Source: Chitinophagaceae bacterium
GTDB taxonomy: Bacteria; Bacteroidota; Bacteroidia; Chitinophagales; Chitinophagaceae
Direction of reading: 5' to 3'
Assembly (NCBI GenBank): GCA_016702745.1
Contig: JADJDJ010000002.1
Location: forward strand, 682,001 to 746,000
DNA length: 64,000 bases
Numbering within the stretch: the stretch's first letter is position 1; each line of letters starts with the position of its first letter. Both the position numbers and the translations under genes were made by a program. The notes below the pieces were generated by a model. It saw only the letters and a list, made by a program, of their open reading frames with translations, was not told the origin of the DNA and did not search any database. Shown here in pieces: positions 25,412-34,743 of this stretch.

Positions 25412-25684
25412 CTATTCAGGTAGAATTAATTCTACAATTTGACCTACTTGAAAATTGGCAGTGGGCAAGTTAATTAGTGGCTTGAATACAAATACATCAA
25501 GCCTGGGCTGGCCATTATCATCTAAAATTCTAGGCATATCTAAGTATTGGTATATCGGGACCCCGCCTAATAACGAACCTTCCTTGATATCGAAATCTTG
25601 ACCAGCTTTTATTTGACGGGCAAAAATGAATTGCCCACGATTATGATGGTTAAAGACTTGCATGATTTCAAATTCTTGAATCAT
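25412..25684 (-). CDS. Small hypothetical protein
   Basis: The 90-residue cytoplasmic-looking protein (possible alternative start Met 25663) contains NHHNRGQFIFARQIKAG, DIKEGSLLGGVPIYQYLDMP and a C-terminal LINLPTANFQVGQIVELIL. The pattern of strands and the final GQIVELIL resembles a small beta-barrel, as in translation-factor beta-barrel domains, but the likeness is too weak to name. A copy of the intergenic promoter-like repeat is about 70 bases upstream. Confidence 0.55.
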   Translation of the reverse strand: MIQEFEIMQVFNHHNRGQFIFARQIKAGQDFDIKEGSLLGGVPIYQYLDMPRILDDNGQPRLDVFVFKPLINLPTANFQVGQIVELILPE

Positions 25685-25754
25685 AGTGGAGTTTCAAATT
25701 TTACTGCCAATGGTAGGGCTTGGAGCAGGCCGATGAGCATAAATGACCCTGAGC

Positions 25755-25940
25755 CATACTAAGATACAATTTTACTTTTCAGCGGGGTGGCAGGATCTTG
25801 ATATTGGCCAACCATTTTCGTGGATGCAGATTAAAATCAGGGGTTGTTGCTATGTCAAAAACATAAGCAAAACAACCCTATAATTTAAAGCGTTTGAAAC
25901 AGGGCTGGAGTTTGAGGAGAAGTTTACAAAGAACAGTGAA
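25755..25940. repeat. Two-part intergenic repeat, copy A
   Basis: Block 2 (25755-25775, CATACTAAGATACAATTTTAC) lies upstream of the 25412-25684 gene and block 1 (25862-25940) lies downstream of the 26028-26675 gene. Related copies: block 2 at 27463, 31651 and 32381; block 1 at 32502 and 34631. Block 1 starts inside a hairpin made by GGGTTGTTGCTATGT and ACATAAGCAAAACAACCC. The remainder of this 340-base gap shows no gene. Confidence 0.65.
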
Positions 25941-26027
25941 AAAATAATAGTAAACCGCTGTGATAATTTTAGCCCTGCTCCTTTCTTGGTTTCTGGAAAG
26001 GAATTGTTTCTATATATTAAAGGATAC

Positions 26028-26675
26028 TTAATGAAGCCCTTTAATAATCAAACTTCTAAATACTTTTTCAAATTCCCGGCTTTCTTCCTTATCTAAGGCC
26101 TCGGCAAACATTACCCAATCAGGTATATTACCAGCTATTTCACCAATACTGTCAATATAGATACCGATATAACCATTGCCAGTACTTTTCGGCCTGAAAT
26201 ATACTGCCTTATAATTTGAAATGTTTTCTGTCGAAAATTGATAACTGCTTTGCTTTCTAAGTACTGCAACCCGGGGGTTGTCAGTAAAAAGGATATCAGA
26301 TGTGTCTGCATTGAGTGCTATATATCCTTTTCTGAACCGGCTAGATAGGATGTTTGGTTCTGCTGGGTTGCCTCTTGTGCCTAAACCATACTCTAAATAG
26401 ATGAGTTTATCCTTTTTATTATGAAACCGATACCTTGCTGTTGCGTCCCCTATTTTTAATAATGTATCATCATTAGCCAGTCGCCAATTTTTTGGCAGTA
26501 CAACCGAAGCATTATATAAATTAATCAGCGTATCATTAGCAAATTTTGTAAGTGAAATAGTCGGACTATTATCAGTAATTGTTGGGGTAGTATCGGGTTT
26601 TATTAAAATTGTTTTTTTGTTTTTACATGAAATATGTAATGTCAGTAATACTAATAATTTGATAAAAATTTTCAT
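26028..26675 (-). CDS. Hypothetical lipoprotein
   Basis: The 215-residue protein begins with a lipoprotein signal (IFIKLLVLLTLHISC, lipid-anchored Cys 17) and a Thr/Ser-rich linker. A globular domain follows with NASVVLPKNWRLANDDTLLK, RYRFHNKKDKLIYLEYGLGT and DWVMFAEALDKEESREFEKV. It resembles the small lipoproteins that Bacteroidota place next to stress genes, but I know no family. Block 1 of a dispersed repeat lies about 90 bases beyond its stop. Confidence 0.65.
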   Translation of the reverse strand: MKIFIKLLVLLTLHISCKNKKTILIKPDTTPTITDNSPTISLTKFANDTLINLYNASVVLPKNWRLANDDTLLKIGDATARYRFHNKKDKLIYLEYGLGTRGNPAEPNILSSRFRKGYIALNADTSDILFTDNPRVAVLRKQSSYQFSTENISNYKAVYFRPKSTGNGYIGIYIDSIGEIAGNIPDWVMFAEALDKEESREFEKVFRSLIIKGLH

Positions 26676-26854
26676 GGTAGTGAGGCTGATATAGCAATTT
26701 AACTAATTCTACTCGAATTAAAATGTGTGAGGAATTTCCTGTTTCGGAATTAAGAACCGACCTGAGGAGAATATTTGGGCAAAGTTTTCTGTACAAAACC
26801 TTTAAGAATTACAGTGTTTTAAAGGTGATATTGTTTAGAAGAAAACCCAGTATA

Positions 26855-27382
26855 TCAGAACTTACAATTGTTATTTAACTCCCACTTCCAAATCAACCCA
26901 TCTTCCGGATCGTTGATCTCCTGTACTTTTTCAAATCCACATTTCTGTAGCACTTTTGTTGAAGGATTATCCTCCGCTAGTGTATGGGCTATAATTGTTT
27001 GTACTCTTTTATCTTTTAGTGCATTTTCAATCAGTCCCTTCGCCATTTCAGTAGCCAGTCCGCGATTACGATAAGGAAGGGCAATTTCATAACCAATTTC
27101 AACCACTCCTTCTGTTGTCGGTTTACCCTTATAACCACCACTGCCAATCAGTTTGTTTTCTGGTTTGTAAATTGGAAAGTAAGACCACCAGCCTTTTTCT
27201 TCTTCGCTTTTGGTTAGTTTATCAAAAGAATATTGTAAAGGGCCTGTTCCAAATTCTGTCCAAACTTCCTGTACCGTAACCTGTAAAAATTTGGCAAGAT
27301 CTTCATCTCCCTGTATAGCCGATTTTAGTATGTCAGGGTTGCAGGGAATAAGTTTTAAGTGCTTTGTTTCTACGGATTTCAT
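26855..27382 (-). CDS. GNAT family N-acetyltransferase (RimJ/RimL-like)
   Basis: From Met 27382 the protein is about 175 residues, with the GNAT fold: IGSGGYKGKP, VEIGYEIALPYRNRGLATEM (acetyl-CoA binding Q/RxxGxG/A), AHTLAEDNPSTKVLQKCGF (motif B). The pattern is that of acetyltransferases acting on protein N-termini or small molecules such as RimJ/RimL. Substrate unknown. A block-2 promoter-like repeat is 80-100 bases upstream. Confidence 0.9.
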   Translation of the reverse strand: MKSVETKHLKLIPCNPDILKSAIQGDEDLAKFLQVTVQEVWTEFGTGPLQYSFDKLTKSEEEKGWWSYFPIYKPENKLIGSGGYKGKPTTEGVVEIGYEIALPYRNRGLATEMAKGLIENALKDKRVQTIIAHTLAEDNPSTKVLQKCGFEKVQEINDPEDGLIWKWELNNNCKF

Positions 27383-27462
27383 TTGGTCTTGCGTTTTAAA
27401 CAAAATGGCCCTGCAGTCGGGTCAAGGAGATTGCTGTGTAATAATGAGAAAGTTTGTGATGC

Positions 27463-27483
27463 GATACTAAGGTACTAATTTAC
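27463..27483 (-). promoter_or_regulatory. Block-2 repeat, possible promoter of the GNAT gene
   Basis: GATACTAAGGTACTAATTTAC matches the block-2 consensus with few differences. On the minus strand it contains TACCTTAG, one base from the Bacteroidota -7 element TAnnTTTG, about 80 bases before the GNAT start. Three other genes in this region carry the same sequence at a similar distance. Confidence 0.45.
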
Positions 27484-27542
27484 TATACAGAGAAGTAAGT
27501 TTGATCCTGGTCTTCTCCAGTCATTTGTTTTACGCAATTCCA

Positions 27543-27902
27543 TCAACAAAGCCAGAATATCTTCTTCTTAAAATTAATTTCCGAAGGCCCGTCCGAACAG
27601 CCGCCGATTTCCTTTGCATACTTGTCTTTGGGAGTATGTCCTATAATCCATTTCCCGCTTTTGTGTTTCATGATGATTCCGCTGTCAAGCATTTCAGCCT
27701 CCTTACTCGTTACATCACCTGTACCTGTTCGAAAAACCCTGATACTGTCTCCTTTGATGATAACTGTGCAGGAAGCGCCGAGCGACTTTCCATCCCATTC
27801 TGCAAAAGCGATGGCATAAGTATAAGTGCCGGTTTTTGGCTTTTGGGCAAATGTTGTTGCGTACGAGCAGATAAGTAAACAAGTAAGCAGAAGTGTTTTC
27901 AT
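27543..27902 (-). CDS. Secreted small hypothetical protein
   Basis: From Met 27902 the 119-residue protein starts with a clear signal peptide (KTLLLTCLLICSYATTFAQ). The mature part has GTYTYAIAFAEWDGKSLGAS, CTVIIKGDSIRVF and SGIIMKHKSGKWIIGH, a beta-rich small domain with repeated G-K/W positions. I know no family. Met 27917 would add five residues and cannot be excluded. Confidence 0.7.
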   Translation of the reverse strand: MKTLLLTCLLICSYATTFAQKPKTGTYTYAIAFAEWDGKSLGASCTVIIKGDSIRVFRTGTGDVTSKEAEMLDSGIIMKHKSGKWIIGHTPKDKYAKEIGGCSDGPSEINFKKKIFWLC

Positions 27903-28080
27903 TCCGTCTTGTTTCATTGATATACTTTAAAAGAAAAAATTGAAAATAGTATCCTATAATCCAAAACTAAATGAATTATTCTGATAATGTTATTTTCAAT
28001 AATGTACTTAGGATATACATAACAGCGTTAATGTAACCCAAAAGCATTCCTGATTTTTCTGCTACTTGATATTATTCAAA

Positions 28081-28692
28081 TTATTTGAGTTCTGAGAGGA
28101 TAAGTTTTTTCTGTGTTAATGTATTCTTCATGGCCTTTTCTCTCACTTTCGGATCAGCGCTGTTGATCAGGTCAAAATATTCAACCGGAACCACCTGCCA
28201 GGATAAACCATATTTGTCTTTGCACCAACCGCAGGAACCTTCTTCTCCGCCGTTTTTGGTTAAAGCATCCCAGTAATAGTCTACTTCTGCCTGGTCTTCG
28301 CAATTGATCACAAAGGAAACAGATTCATTAAACTTGAAGTAGGGACCGGCAGCCAGGATACTAAATTCAATATCACCAATTTCCATCACCGCTGTTTCAA
28401 AACTATCCGCGCCCCCTGCCGCTTTTGCCTCTGCCGGATTTTTGTATTGGTGGTATTCTTTCATCTTACCATTTTTGAAAATGGAGAGGTAATAATCCAC
28501 TACGGCTTTTGCATCTTTATCAACCCAGAGACTGGGTGTTATTTTTTGAGGTATCCTTGCAGTTTTAGTGGTTGAAGGCTGATTGGATATAGTATCAGCG
28601 GAATTAGTTTGCTGCTCTTTCTGCTTAGCATCTCCGCAACTCATCAGGCCTGCCATCAAAGCCACGGTTAATATACGTGTGATTTTTTTCAT
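28081..28692 (-). CDS. VOC superfamily protein with lipoprotein signal
   Basis: The 203-residue protein has a lipoprotein signal (VALMAGLMSCGDAKQKEQQ, Cys 19), a Ser/Thr-rich linker, then a full PhnB-like/VOC domain. Its motifs are ITPSLWVDKDAKAVVDYYLS, FETAVMEIGDIEFSILAAGP, SVSFVINCEDQAEVDYYW and EGSCGWCKDKYGLSWQVVP. Such domains are usually cytoplasmic metal enzymes or binding proteins, so the lipid anchor is unusual. It is the third gene of the ArsR-AHSA1-VOC operon and starts 4 bases after the AHSA1 stop. Substrate unknown. Confidence 0.85.
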   Translation of the reverse strand: MKKITRILTVALMAGLMSCGDAKQKEQQTNSADTISNQPSTTKTARIPQKITPSLWVDKDAKAVVDYYLSIFKNGKMKEYHQYKNPAEAKAAGGADSFETAVMEIGDIEFSILAAGPYFKFNESVSFVINCEDQAEVDYYWDALTKNGGEEGSCGWCKDKYGLSWQVVPVEYFDLINSADPKVREKAMKNTLTQKKLILSELK

Positions 28693-28696
28693 TTTG

Positions 28697-29230
28697 TTAT
28701 TGATTGAATGTTGGTAATAAATTGTCCAATTCGTTTATTGTCATGCTGAAGCCTTCTTTGAATCCCATTTTGATAACCATTTCAAGGTCGGCCAGTGTTT
28801 TATGTTTGATGAAAATATGGACTGTTGTCCGCTGATTGCCATCGGGGCCATATTCTTCACTGAAAGTCAGTTCCCATTCTGAAGTGGGTAGTTCGGGATT
28901 GATGTTGGCGTCTTTGTCGGAAAAGGAAGACAACCATTTTATCTTGGTTTTGGGCTGGATGAGGGTGTATTTTTTCAATCCCCAGTGTTCCTGTCCGTCC
29001 GGCCATACCATCGAATAAAACCTGCTTCCCCCTTCTTCAAAATTCATTTGTTTGGTTATTGATACCAGAGGTTTGGGGGCCCACCATTGGTCAAGCATGT
29101 TGGGTTTGGTAAAGGCATCCCAGACCAGGGAAAGTTCGGCTTCAAATACTTTGCTGATTAAAACCGAGTGGGTGGATTTGTCGACTGTAAAATCAAATAG
29201 TCCTCCGGGCCCTTTGGGTATATTATTCAT
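28697..29230 (-). CDS. SRPBCC / AHSA1-like protein
   Basis: The 177-residue helix-grip protein of the START/AHSA1 type has SVLISKVFEAELSLVWDAFT, NMLDQWWAPKPL, RFYSMVWPDGQEHWGLKKYT and a C-terminal long helix EMVIKMGFKEGFSMTINELD. Members bind hydrophobic ligands; function here unknown. Its ATG overlaps the stop of the ArsR-type gene (ATGA), so the two are coupled, as is common for ArsR + AHSA1 pairs in Bacteroidota. Confidence 0.9.
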   Translation of the reverse strand: MNNIPKGPGGLFDFTVDKSTHSVLISKVFEAELSLVWDAFTKPNMLDQWWAPKPLVSITKQMNFEEGGSRFYSMVWPDGQEHWGLKKYTLIQPKTKIKWLSSFSDKDANINPELPTSEWELTFSEEYGPDGNQRTTVHIFIKHKTLADLEMVIKMGFKEGFSMTINELDNLLPTFNQ

Positions 29231-29547
29231 TTTTTGGTCTTTTTAATGGTTGACAAGAGATTGTCTAACTGATTGAACCGGCTTTCCCAGATTTTCCGGT
29301 ATTGCTCCAGCCATTTATCTATTTCTTTCATTTTTTGGATTTCCAATATGTAATAAATCTCTCTCCCTTTCTGTTCCTGTTTTACGAGTTCACATTCTGT
29401 CAGGATGCGTAAATGTTTCGACACCGCCTGCCTCGTACTGTTGAAGTTTTCTGCAATGGCATTGGGCGTCATGGCCTGTAGGGCAATCAGGCTGATAATG
29501 GCCCGCCTGGTCGGGTCGGCAATGGCCTGGAAAATATCTCTTCTCAT
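29227..29547 (-). CDS. ArsR-family winged-helix regulator
   Basis: The protein of about 106 residues has the ArsR fold: DIFQAIADPTRRAIISLIAL, the recognition helix region NSTRQAVSKHLRILTECELV and wing REIYYILEIQK. It lacks the metal-binding cysteines of ArsR/SmtB and belongs to the 'SdpR/YdfF-like' group that sits next to AHSA1 genes. It probably represses its own operon (AHSA1 and VOC genes downstream). I placed the start at Met 29547; 29574 would add nine residues. Confidence 0.9.
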   Translation of the reverse strand: MRRDIFQAIADPTRRAIISLIALQAMTPNAIAENFNSTRQAVSKHLRILTECELVKQEQKGREIYYILEIQKMKEIDKWLEQYRKIWESRFNQLDNLLSTIKKTKK

Positions 29548-29626
29548 TCTCTGTAAATTAATATGTGAAACCAATCAGTTGCAAATATATGCGCAACCAT
29601 TCAGTTTCGCAAATAATTTTTAGGAT

Positions 29627-30244
29627 TTATTTTTTCGTCGCTGATTCTTCCAATTGCAGCGCTTTGATGTTTTCCTGTATAGTAAGTTCAATCCCCCTGA
29701 ACAGGCCTTTTTTGTCCTGGTTGATCCCCTTGTTAACCGAGGAGACCGGATAAGCGATCAGACTATACTGCTGATGTTCCACCGCATAGGCGGTTCCATA
29801 TTCATCATTTACGACCAGCCATTTCATTTGGTAATGATCTACGAGCCATTGGCCGAAAGCTGCACCGAAGGCCTCACTTACAAATTCGGGACTTTTTTTA
29901 TCGGGCGAAGTATCGGATTTCCAATTTTCAAACACTTCATCCAGTATATGGGGCATGAATTCTTTGTCTTTCGGCATGGGTTTCTCCCAGTATTGGCTCT
30001 TTAAGAGCCGGGCTTTCTCCAGGTTTTCGTGGAGCCAGGCTTGTTCTTTGGGACCAAAAGGAGTTTTCTCCTGCTTTTCTTCGGTAGTGGTGGCTGTTTC
30101 GAGAGCCACATCTTCACCATTTACCTGAAGTGTATCTTTTTTGTAATCTGCTTCAGTCAGCTCCCTGAATTTCTTTTCCTTCGGATTGCTGCAACTTGAA
30201 AAAATGGCCAGTAAGAGTATGCAGCTGCAGATGGTTGCTCTCAT
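29627..30244 (-). CDS. Lipoprotein, DUF3806-like
   Basis: From Met 30244 the 205-residue protein has a lipoprotein signal ending LLAIFSSC. An acidic linker follows, and a C-terminal domain with FVSEAFGAAFGQWLVDHYQM, KWLVVNDEYGTAYAVEH, then IAYPVSSVNKGI and FRGIELTIQENIKAL. The G-x-x-F-G-x-x-L...W pattern resembles DUF3806. Function unknown. The longer frame from 30403 lacks coding features upstream of the signal peptide and was rejected. Confidence 0.7.
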   Translation of the reverse strand: MRATICSCILLLAIFSSCSNPKEKKFRELTEADYKKDTLQVNGEDVALETATTTEEKQEKTPFGPKEQAWLHENLEKARLLKSQYWEKPMPKDKEFMPHILDEVFENWKSDTSPDKKSPEFVSEAFGAAFGQWLVDHYQMKWLVVNDEYGTAYAVEHQQYSLIAYPVSSVNKGINQDKKGLFRGIELTIQENIKALQLEESATKK

Positions 30245-30410
30245 GGGACTTATTTTAAATAGTAAATTACGAGTTCTTTCTTTTACTGACAATATAAATA
30301 CCTGGTTAGGTGTCAAAGGCGAAGGGTATGTCTCTTTGACATCCGTATAACAGTCCTGTAAATTACAGGATGTGTAAGAGGGTTCGTTTTTTATTGTCTG
30401 CACTATGCTG

Positions 30411-31508
30411 TTACAACAATTTTATACCCTTACATATTTTGTATTGTGTTTCTAAAACTGACAAATTAAAACCGTGAGCAGTTTGAGGCAATAAATAATA
30501 CTTCTTTTTAGGAGCTTTTATTTTATTGAAATATTCTTTTGTTTTTTCTTTTGCTGTTAAAATATCTTCATTGCCTTGTATTAAATATACCGGAATTTGA
30601 AAATCTAAATTGTCTTTCAGTAAATTAATAGTTGTACTCATCGCCTGAACCCCCAATTTACTGTCACCTGTATAATTTACAAACGAATAGTCATCGCCAT
30701 CACTTCGATTTTGATTGTCTTTTGCATTATCATAATCAGGAGAAAGTACAAACCAGCTATCGGGTGCAGGAATTGAATTTTCCTTTTCATATTTTTTTAT
30801 AATCCTGAATAACTGACCCGTTTTATTTGCCCTGTCGTATGGTGGTTTACCTATTGTTTTTAGTATTTCTAAAGCCTCCTTGTCATTTTTGCCTTCTGCC
30901 ATTTTATAGACTTTATTATAAAACGCTATGTCAATAGCAGGATTAACAATTTGTGAATGTCCAACATAGGCGTAAAAAAGGTCTGACCGCTTTGAAGCTA
31001 TTTTTACTCCAAGTGCTGAACCCCATGAAGTTCCAAATAAGATAATTTTTTGTTTCCCTAAATGCTTTAAAAGATATTCCGATAACGCAATTCCATCGTT
31101 TGTCATAAGGTCAACTGTTAATGGATTTGCTGTTAAAAATGCTGGCGTAAGTTCTTCAGGAGCGTATCGTCCAAAAGTTCTTCCTGTTCCTCGCTGGTCC
31201 CATTGAACGATAATAAAATCTTTTTCCCAATTTTTATAGAGATTGTCGGAGTATGGACTTATAGGACTACCCGGTCCTCCGTGTATAAACAAGATAATAG
31301 GTTTTGAACTTTCTCCTTTGATTGTTACCCATTGTTCAATACCATTGATTAAAATAAATATTTCTTCTGCAATTTTGTTTTTTGATGCCGAATCATTTTT
31401 AGGAATTTCAGCCTGTGCTTTTCCAAATACTGGTATTGTTAATAATAAGAAAAGAGTAAACATATTTACCCAAAAAAATGAAAGGCTGTTATTTATTTTG
31501 ATTTTCAT
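30411..31508 (-). CDS. Secreted alpha/beta hydrolase, proline-iminopeptidase-like
   Basis: The 365-residue protein has an N-terminal export signal (FFWVNMFTLFLLLTIPVFGK) and the alpha/beta hydrolase core. It has the oxyanion HGGPG in FIHGGPGSPISPYSD, the WDQRGTGRT motif, the nucleophile elbow LFGTSWGSALGVKIA (Ser in GTSWG), and a late His in QTAHGFNL. These are the S33-type (proline iminopeptidase-like) motifs. Secretion is typical for Bacteroidota homologs. Low GC compared with flanking housekeeping genes. Confidence 0.88.
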   Translation of the reverse strand: MKIKINNSLSFFWVNMFTLFLLLTIPVFGKAQAEIPKNDSASKNKIAEEIFILINGIEQWVTIKGESSKPIILFIHGGPGSPISPYSDNLYKNWEKDFIIVQWDQRGTGRTFGRYAPEELTPAFLTANPLTVDLMTNDGIALSEYLLKHLGKQKIILFGTSWGSALGVKIASKRSDLFYAYVGHSQIVNPAIDIAFYNKVYKMAEGKNDKEALEILKTIGKPPYDRANKTGQLFRIIKKYEKENSIPAPDSWFVLSPDYDNAKDNQNRSDGDDYSFVNYTGDSKLGVQAMSTTINLLKDNLDFQIPVYLIQGNEDILTAKEKTKEYFNKIKAPKKKYYLLPQTAHGFNLSVLETQYKICKGIKLL

Positions 31509-31650
31509 ATGGTAATGATTCTTGTTCGTTACTTGTTTTATTATCCTTTTTCATTACTGACTCAGTTGCCCTACCGGGTAGGATGTACAATGACAGCCAG
31601 GGGCGGAGCCTGTGGCAGGCTGGTGTGAAAAACGAGCCCGCGCCCGGGAC

Positions 31651-31671
31651 TATACTAAGGTACTATTTTAC
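31651..31671 (-). repeat. Block-2 intergenic repeat, copy B
   Basis: TATACTAAGGTACTATTTTAC is a copy of the block-2 element, about 145 bases upstream of the hydrolase start. It shares with copy C a preceding CCGCGCCCGGG. The surrounding 31509-31730 gap shows no gene. Confidence 0.55.
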
Positions 31672-31730
31672 AGTTCAGGGTGGGTATAATGATAAGGGCT
31701 TTCACCATACCTGATACCAGGTTCGGTTGA

Positions 31731-32318
31731 CTAACATTTTATGTGATCCTTAAAACCAAATGCCAAATACATTATTTTAAGTAGTTCTGCAACCTGAGTA
31801 AACTCTTTTATTTCTGGAAATTTATTTGCCCAGGTTTTAGGGCAATGGAAATTGAAAGTACGGGTTTGACCTTTTTCGGTTATTTGGATATTATAGGTCA
31901 CCCCATCAAGAATTACAAATTCGTGCTTCCTGGCTAAACTGTCTTTTATACTATTATGGGAATTGATATTTCGCAAGCCTCTGGCAAGTAATCTGTCATA
32001 TACCACTTTAGGAGAATCTAATAAAGGGTATTCCCTCCAGGCAAAGCCACTGTCTTTATGGATTTGATTAAATAAGCGGATTGTCAAAAAATTGTTCTTT
32101 GATGAAAGAACAAAAAAATCAGCACCTGAGCGTCTAAACAAATATGTCTGAATAATCAGTTCAAAATCCACATTTTTTTCGAGTTTAAAAAAGCTGTCTA
32201 TTATTTTATAGCTGTTTCTGCTAGAATAATTATAAATAGCTGCTGTTTCCTTTTGTGAAAAACAATGGATAGAAATTACAATGAAAATAAATGTCATACA
32301 TGTTTTCATATATTTCAA
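31731..32318 (-). CDS. Secreted hypothetical protein
   Basis: The 195-residue protein has an N-terminal signal (TCMTFIFIVISIHCFSQKE). The rest is mixed alpha/beta: FELIIQTYLFRRSGADFFVL, FVILDGVTYNIQITEKGQT and a helical end. I do not recognise it. A block-2 repeat lies about 65 bases upstream. Codon use is AT-rich like its neighbours. Confidence 0.65.
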   Translation of the reverse strand: MKYMKTCMTFIFIVISIHCFSQKETAAIYNYSSRNSYKIIDSFFKLEKNVDFELIIQTYLFRRSGADFFVLSSKNNFLTIRLFNQIHKDSGFAWREYPLLDSPKVVYDRLLARGLRNINSHNSIKDSLARKHEFVILDGVTYNIQITEKGQTRTFNFHCPKTWANKFPEIKEFTQVAELLKIMYLAFGFKDHIKC

Positions 32319-32380
32319 CCTGGGGTTGGGGTTGGGGTTTGGTGTGGATTGATAAACTTAAATGACCCCGCGCCCGGGCT

Positions 32381-32580
32381 GTACTAAGATACAGATTTAC
32401 AGTTGCGCGGGGGCGGGGAGATCTTATTATGATCGAATCCTATTTGAAGGGGTAAATTGTAAACAGGGTTCGTGCAGAGTCGATCCCGATAGCTATCGGG
32501 ACATCAGCACAACAGCCCTTTAATTTGAAATGTTTGAAAGGTGGGCGGAGGTTTGGGAGAAGGCTACGGATAACAGGGTT
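32381..32580. repeat. Two-part intergenic repeat, copy C
   Basis: Block 2 (32381-32400) and block 1 (32502-32580) occur in the same order as copy A. Between them lies CCCGATAGCTATCGGG (32485-32500), the palindrome also found inside the second tRNA-Arg gene. The 286-base gap contains no convincing gene. Confidence 0.65.
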
Positions 32581-32604
32581 TCTTTTTGGTGCTCTATTTG
32601 TATG

Positions 32605-34444
32605 TCAGTAGCTCCACATTCTTAGTCCTATCCAATCATAGTGGTAAAAGAAAACAACTAATGCCAATAACCAGGTCGTGGTTATTAATAAATACCACTT
32701 TGTGAACTTGTTTTTTATTTGCCCAAACCTTTTGATTGTCATAACGAAACCGGCTATACCCAGGGCTGCAAATAATAATGTTCCAAGGTAGAATGTAATA
32801 GTGAAAAAATTGACCGTCCCCATTAATGGAACATTTGCAGACATATATGCAAGGGAAGAAAATGCGATAATTAATGAAAGCACAGCAAAGCCTGATAAAC
32901 TTCTTCTGTAGTACTCTTTCCAGGTTAGTCTTTTGAATAGGGCTTTGAATAACCAGAATAGAGTGCTTAGAAAAAGCAATAATCCACAAACCAAACTACC
33001 CAATATCAGAATTTTAGTGACCAGTATTTTTGTATAAGAAGTTTTTTCATAATAAGTACCCCACTCATACAATACTTTACTCCCTTCCTGATTTGTTGTG
33101 AATAGAAATGATGGTAAATTTTCATTCGGCTTCCTGAAAATAGTGGATGTTACTGGTAGTAATACCTGGTCAGGTCTTTTAAAGCCAGAAGAATGTAAAC
33201 TATCGCCTTTCAGTTCAATATGATATCCGTGAAATAATTCTTCTAAGTATTTATTCAGAATTTCAAAACGTGGTGATTTTAGCTGATAATATCCTTCATA
33301 GGATTTTAATGTGTTTTTGCTTACAGATATTGAAGGGATTGGCCTGGGAGTTTGTAAAGAGTCGGTTAGATAGTTTATCAATAAATCAGAAAATAAATTC
33401 GGATTAGAGCAACAAATAACATAGCCTGCTTTTAACGATCTGTTGTAGGCATAACGGGAATTAAAACCTAAACCTGCTCCATCGTGTCCATAAAAGGAAA
33501 TTTATAATTCAGGAAATCAACTTTAATTCCTTTGCCATAACCTGTCTTTAAGCCTGACCTGGCAGCAGGAGTGCTTTCAGGAATTTCCATTTGTTCAATT
33601 TCAGCATCTCCATTATTGATCATAAACATTACAAACTTTGCCATATCGTCTGCACAGGAATATAATGCTCCTGAGCCCTTTCCAAAAATTTGTAAAAACG
33701 GGATTTGCTTATAATTTGTACCACTCCATTCGTAGGGAGTAGCGTTTACTGAATTTGCTTTTACCGGGATAATAAAATTGCTGTTTGTCATTCCAATAGG
33801 CAATAGGATTTCTTTTTCAGATAATCCTCATATTTTAGCCCTGATACCTTTTCAATTAAATAGCCCAGAATATTGTAGCCAATATTTGAATACGCTTCTC
33901 TTTCACCTGGTCTCCACCTGCAATGCGTTGAGGTTTTACATTTGTCTATTGCCTGTGGTTCGGTTAAGTTTAAATCATTGTTCCAAAAAGTATTAAAACG
34001 AAGGTCGTCGAAGCCTGAACTGTGTTCTAAAAGATGAATGATTTTAACCGGATTTGATTTTTCCCATTTGTTAGTAAAAGCTATTTCAGGCGCAATTTTG
34101 GAAAGGTCTGCATCGAGTGATAGTTTCCCCTGTCTTACTAATCTCATTATTGCTAAAGCAGTGAATGGTTTAGTAATGGATGCCATTGGAAAAAGTGTCT
34201 GACTGGTTGCTTTTTGTTTGGTATCAATATTTGCAATTCCAAACCCATTGGAGAAAAGAATTGTGTCTTTGGTAACAACTGCCAGCATGATAGCGCTTTG
34301 ATGCTCCGTTGTTAAAATATTATTTATTGTGTCCTGTAATTGAGCAATTGTTTTTATGGGAAATTCAGTTGGCGACTGTGCATCCGGTTTGAAAGGGCTT
34401 AAACAGAAATTCAGGTAAATAAGGATTAGTATTTTCTTAGTCAT
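32605..34444 (-). pseudogene. Class C beta-lactamase-like serine hydrolase with membrane tail, two frameshifts
   Basis: Three frames assemble into one protein of about 610 residues. It has a signal peptide (LILIYLNFCLSPFKPDAQ), the catalytic SxxK in ASITKPFTALAIMRL, YSNIGYNILG (YxN motif), then LPIGMTN, then the HDGAG box and a C-terminal region with about four transmembrane helices. Breaks lie at a T5 run (33813-33817) and an A4 run (33492-33495); one base added at each restores LKKEILLPIGMTN and FPFYGHDGAGLG. It is probably an intact secreted esterase/peptidase-like protein, not a resistance gene. Confidence 0.8.
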
Positions 34445-34630
34445 AGTATGTATCTCCGGGCTGCCTTGTCTGTATTTACAGGGTGTGTCAAATGGTAGTG
34501 TGCCTAACTATTAAATATACTAAATTTCTCTCCCAATCAGTATTGCGTCATTTGTCAGAAACTATTTTTGTTCAGGTAGTTTACTTTGTTACGTAAAGTA
34601 ATCGCAGGTGGGTTTGCTTTTGAGTCACAG

Positions 34631-34709
34631 ACATCAGCACAACAACCCTATTATTTGTAAAGTTTGAAAGAAGTTTGGAGATTGAAGGGAAGACTACGGA
34701 GAACAGGGC
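34631..34709. repeat. Block-1 intergenic repeat, copy D
   Basis: CATCAGCACAACAACCCTAT opens a 79-base segment closely similar to 32502-32580 and more distantly to 25862-25940. It lies about 35 bases past the stop of the DUF3800-like gene. Upstream of it, 34506-34535 resembles 38601-38630. Confidence 0.6.
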
Positions 34710-34743
34710 TACGGACTACAATGTTTTCACGCAATCTCAAATG

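Noticed and set aside
25755..34709. True integron cassette array
   Set aside because: No clear RYYYAAC/GTTRRRY core sites pair up and no integrase is present in the window; kept only as a cassette-like observation.
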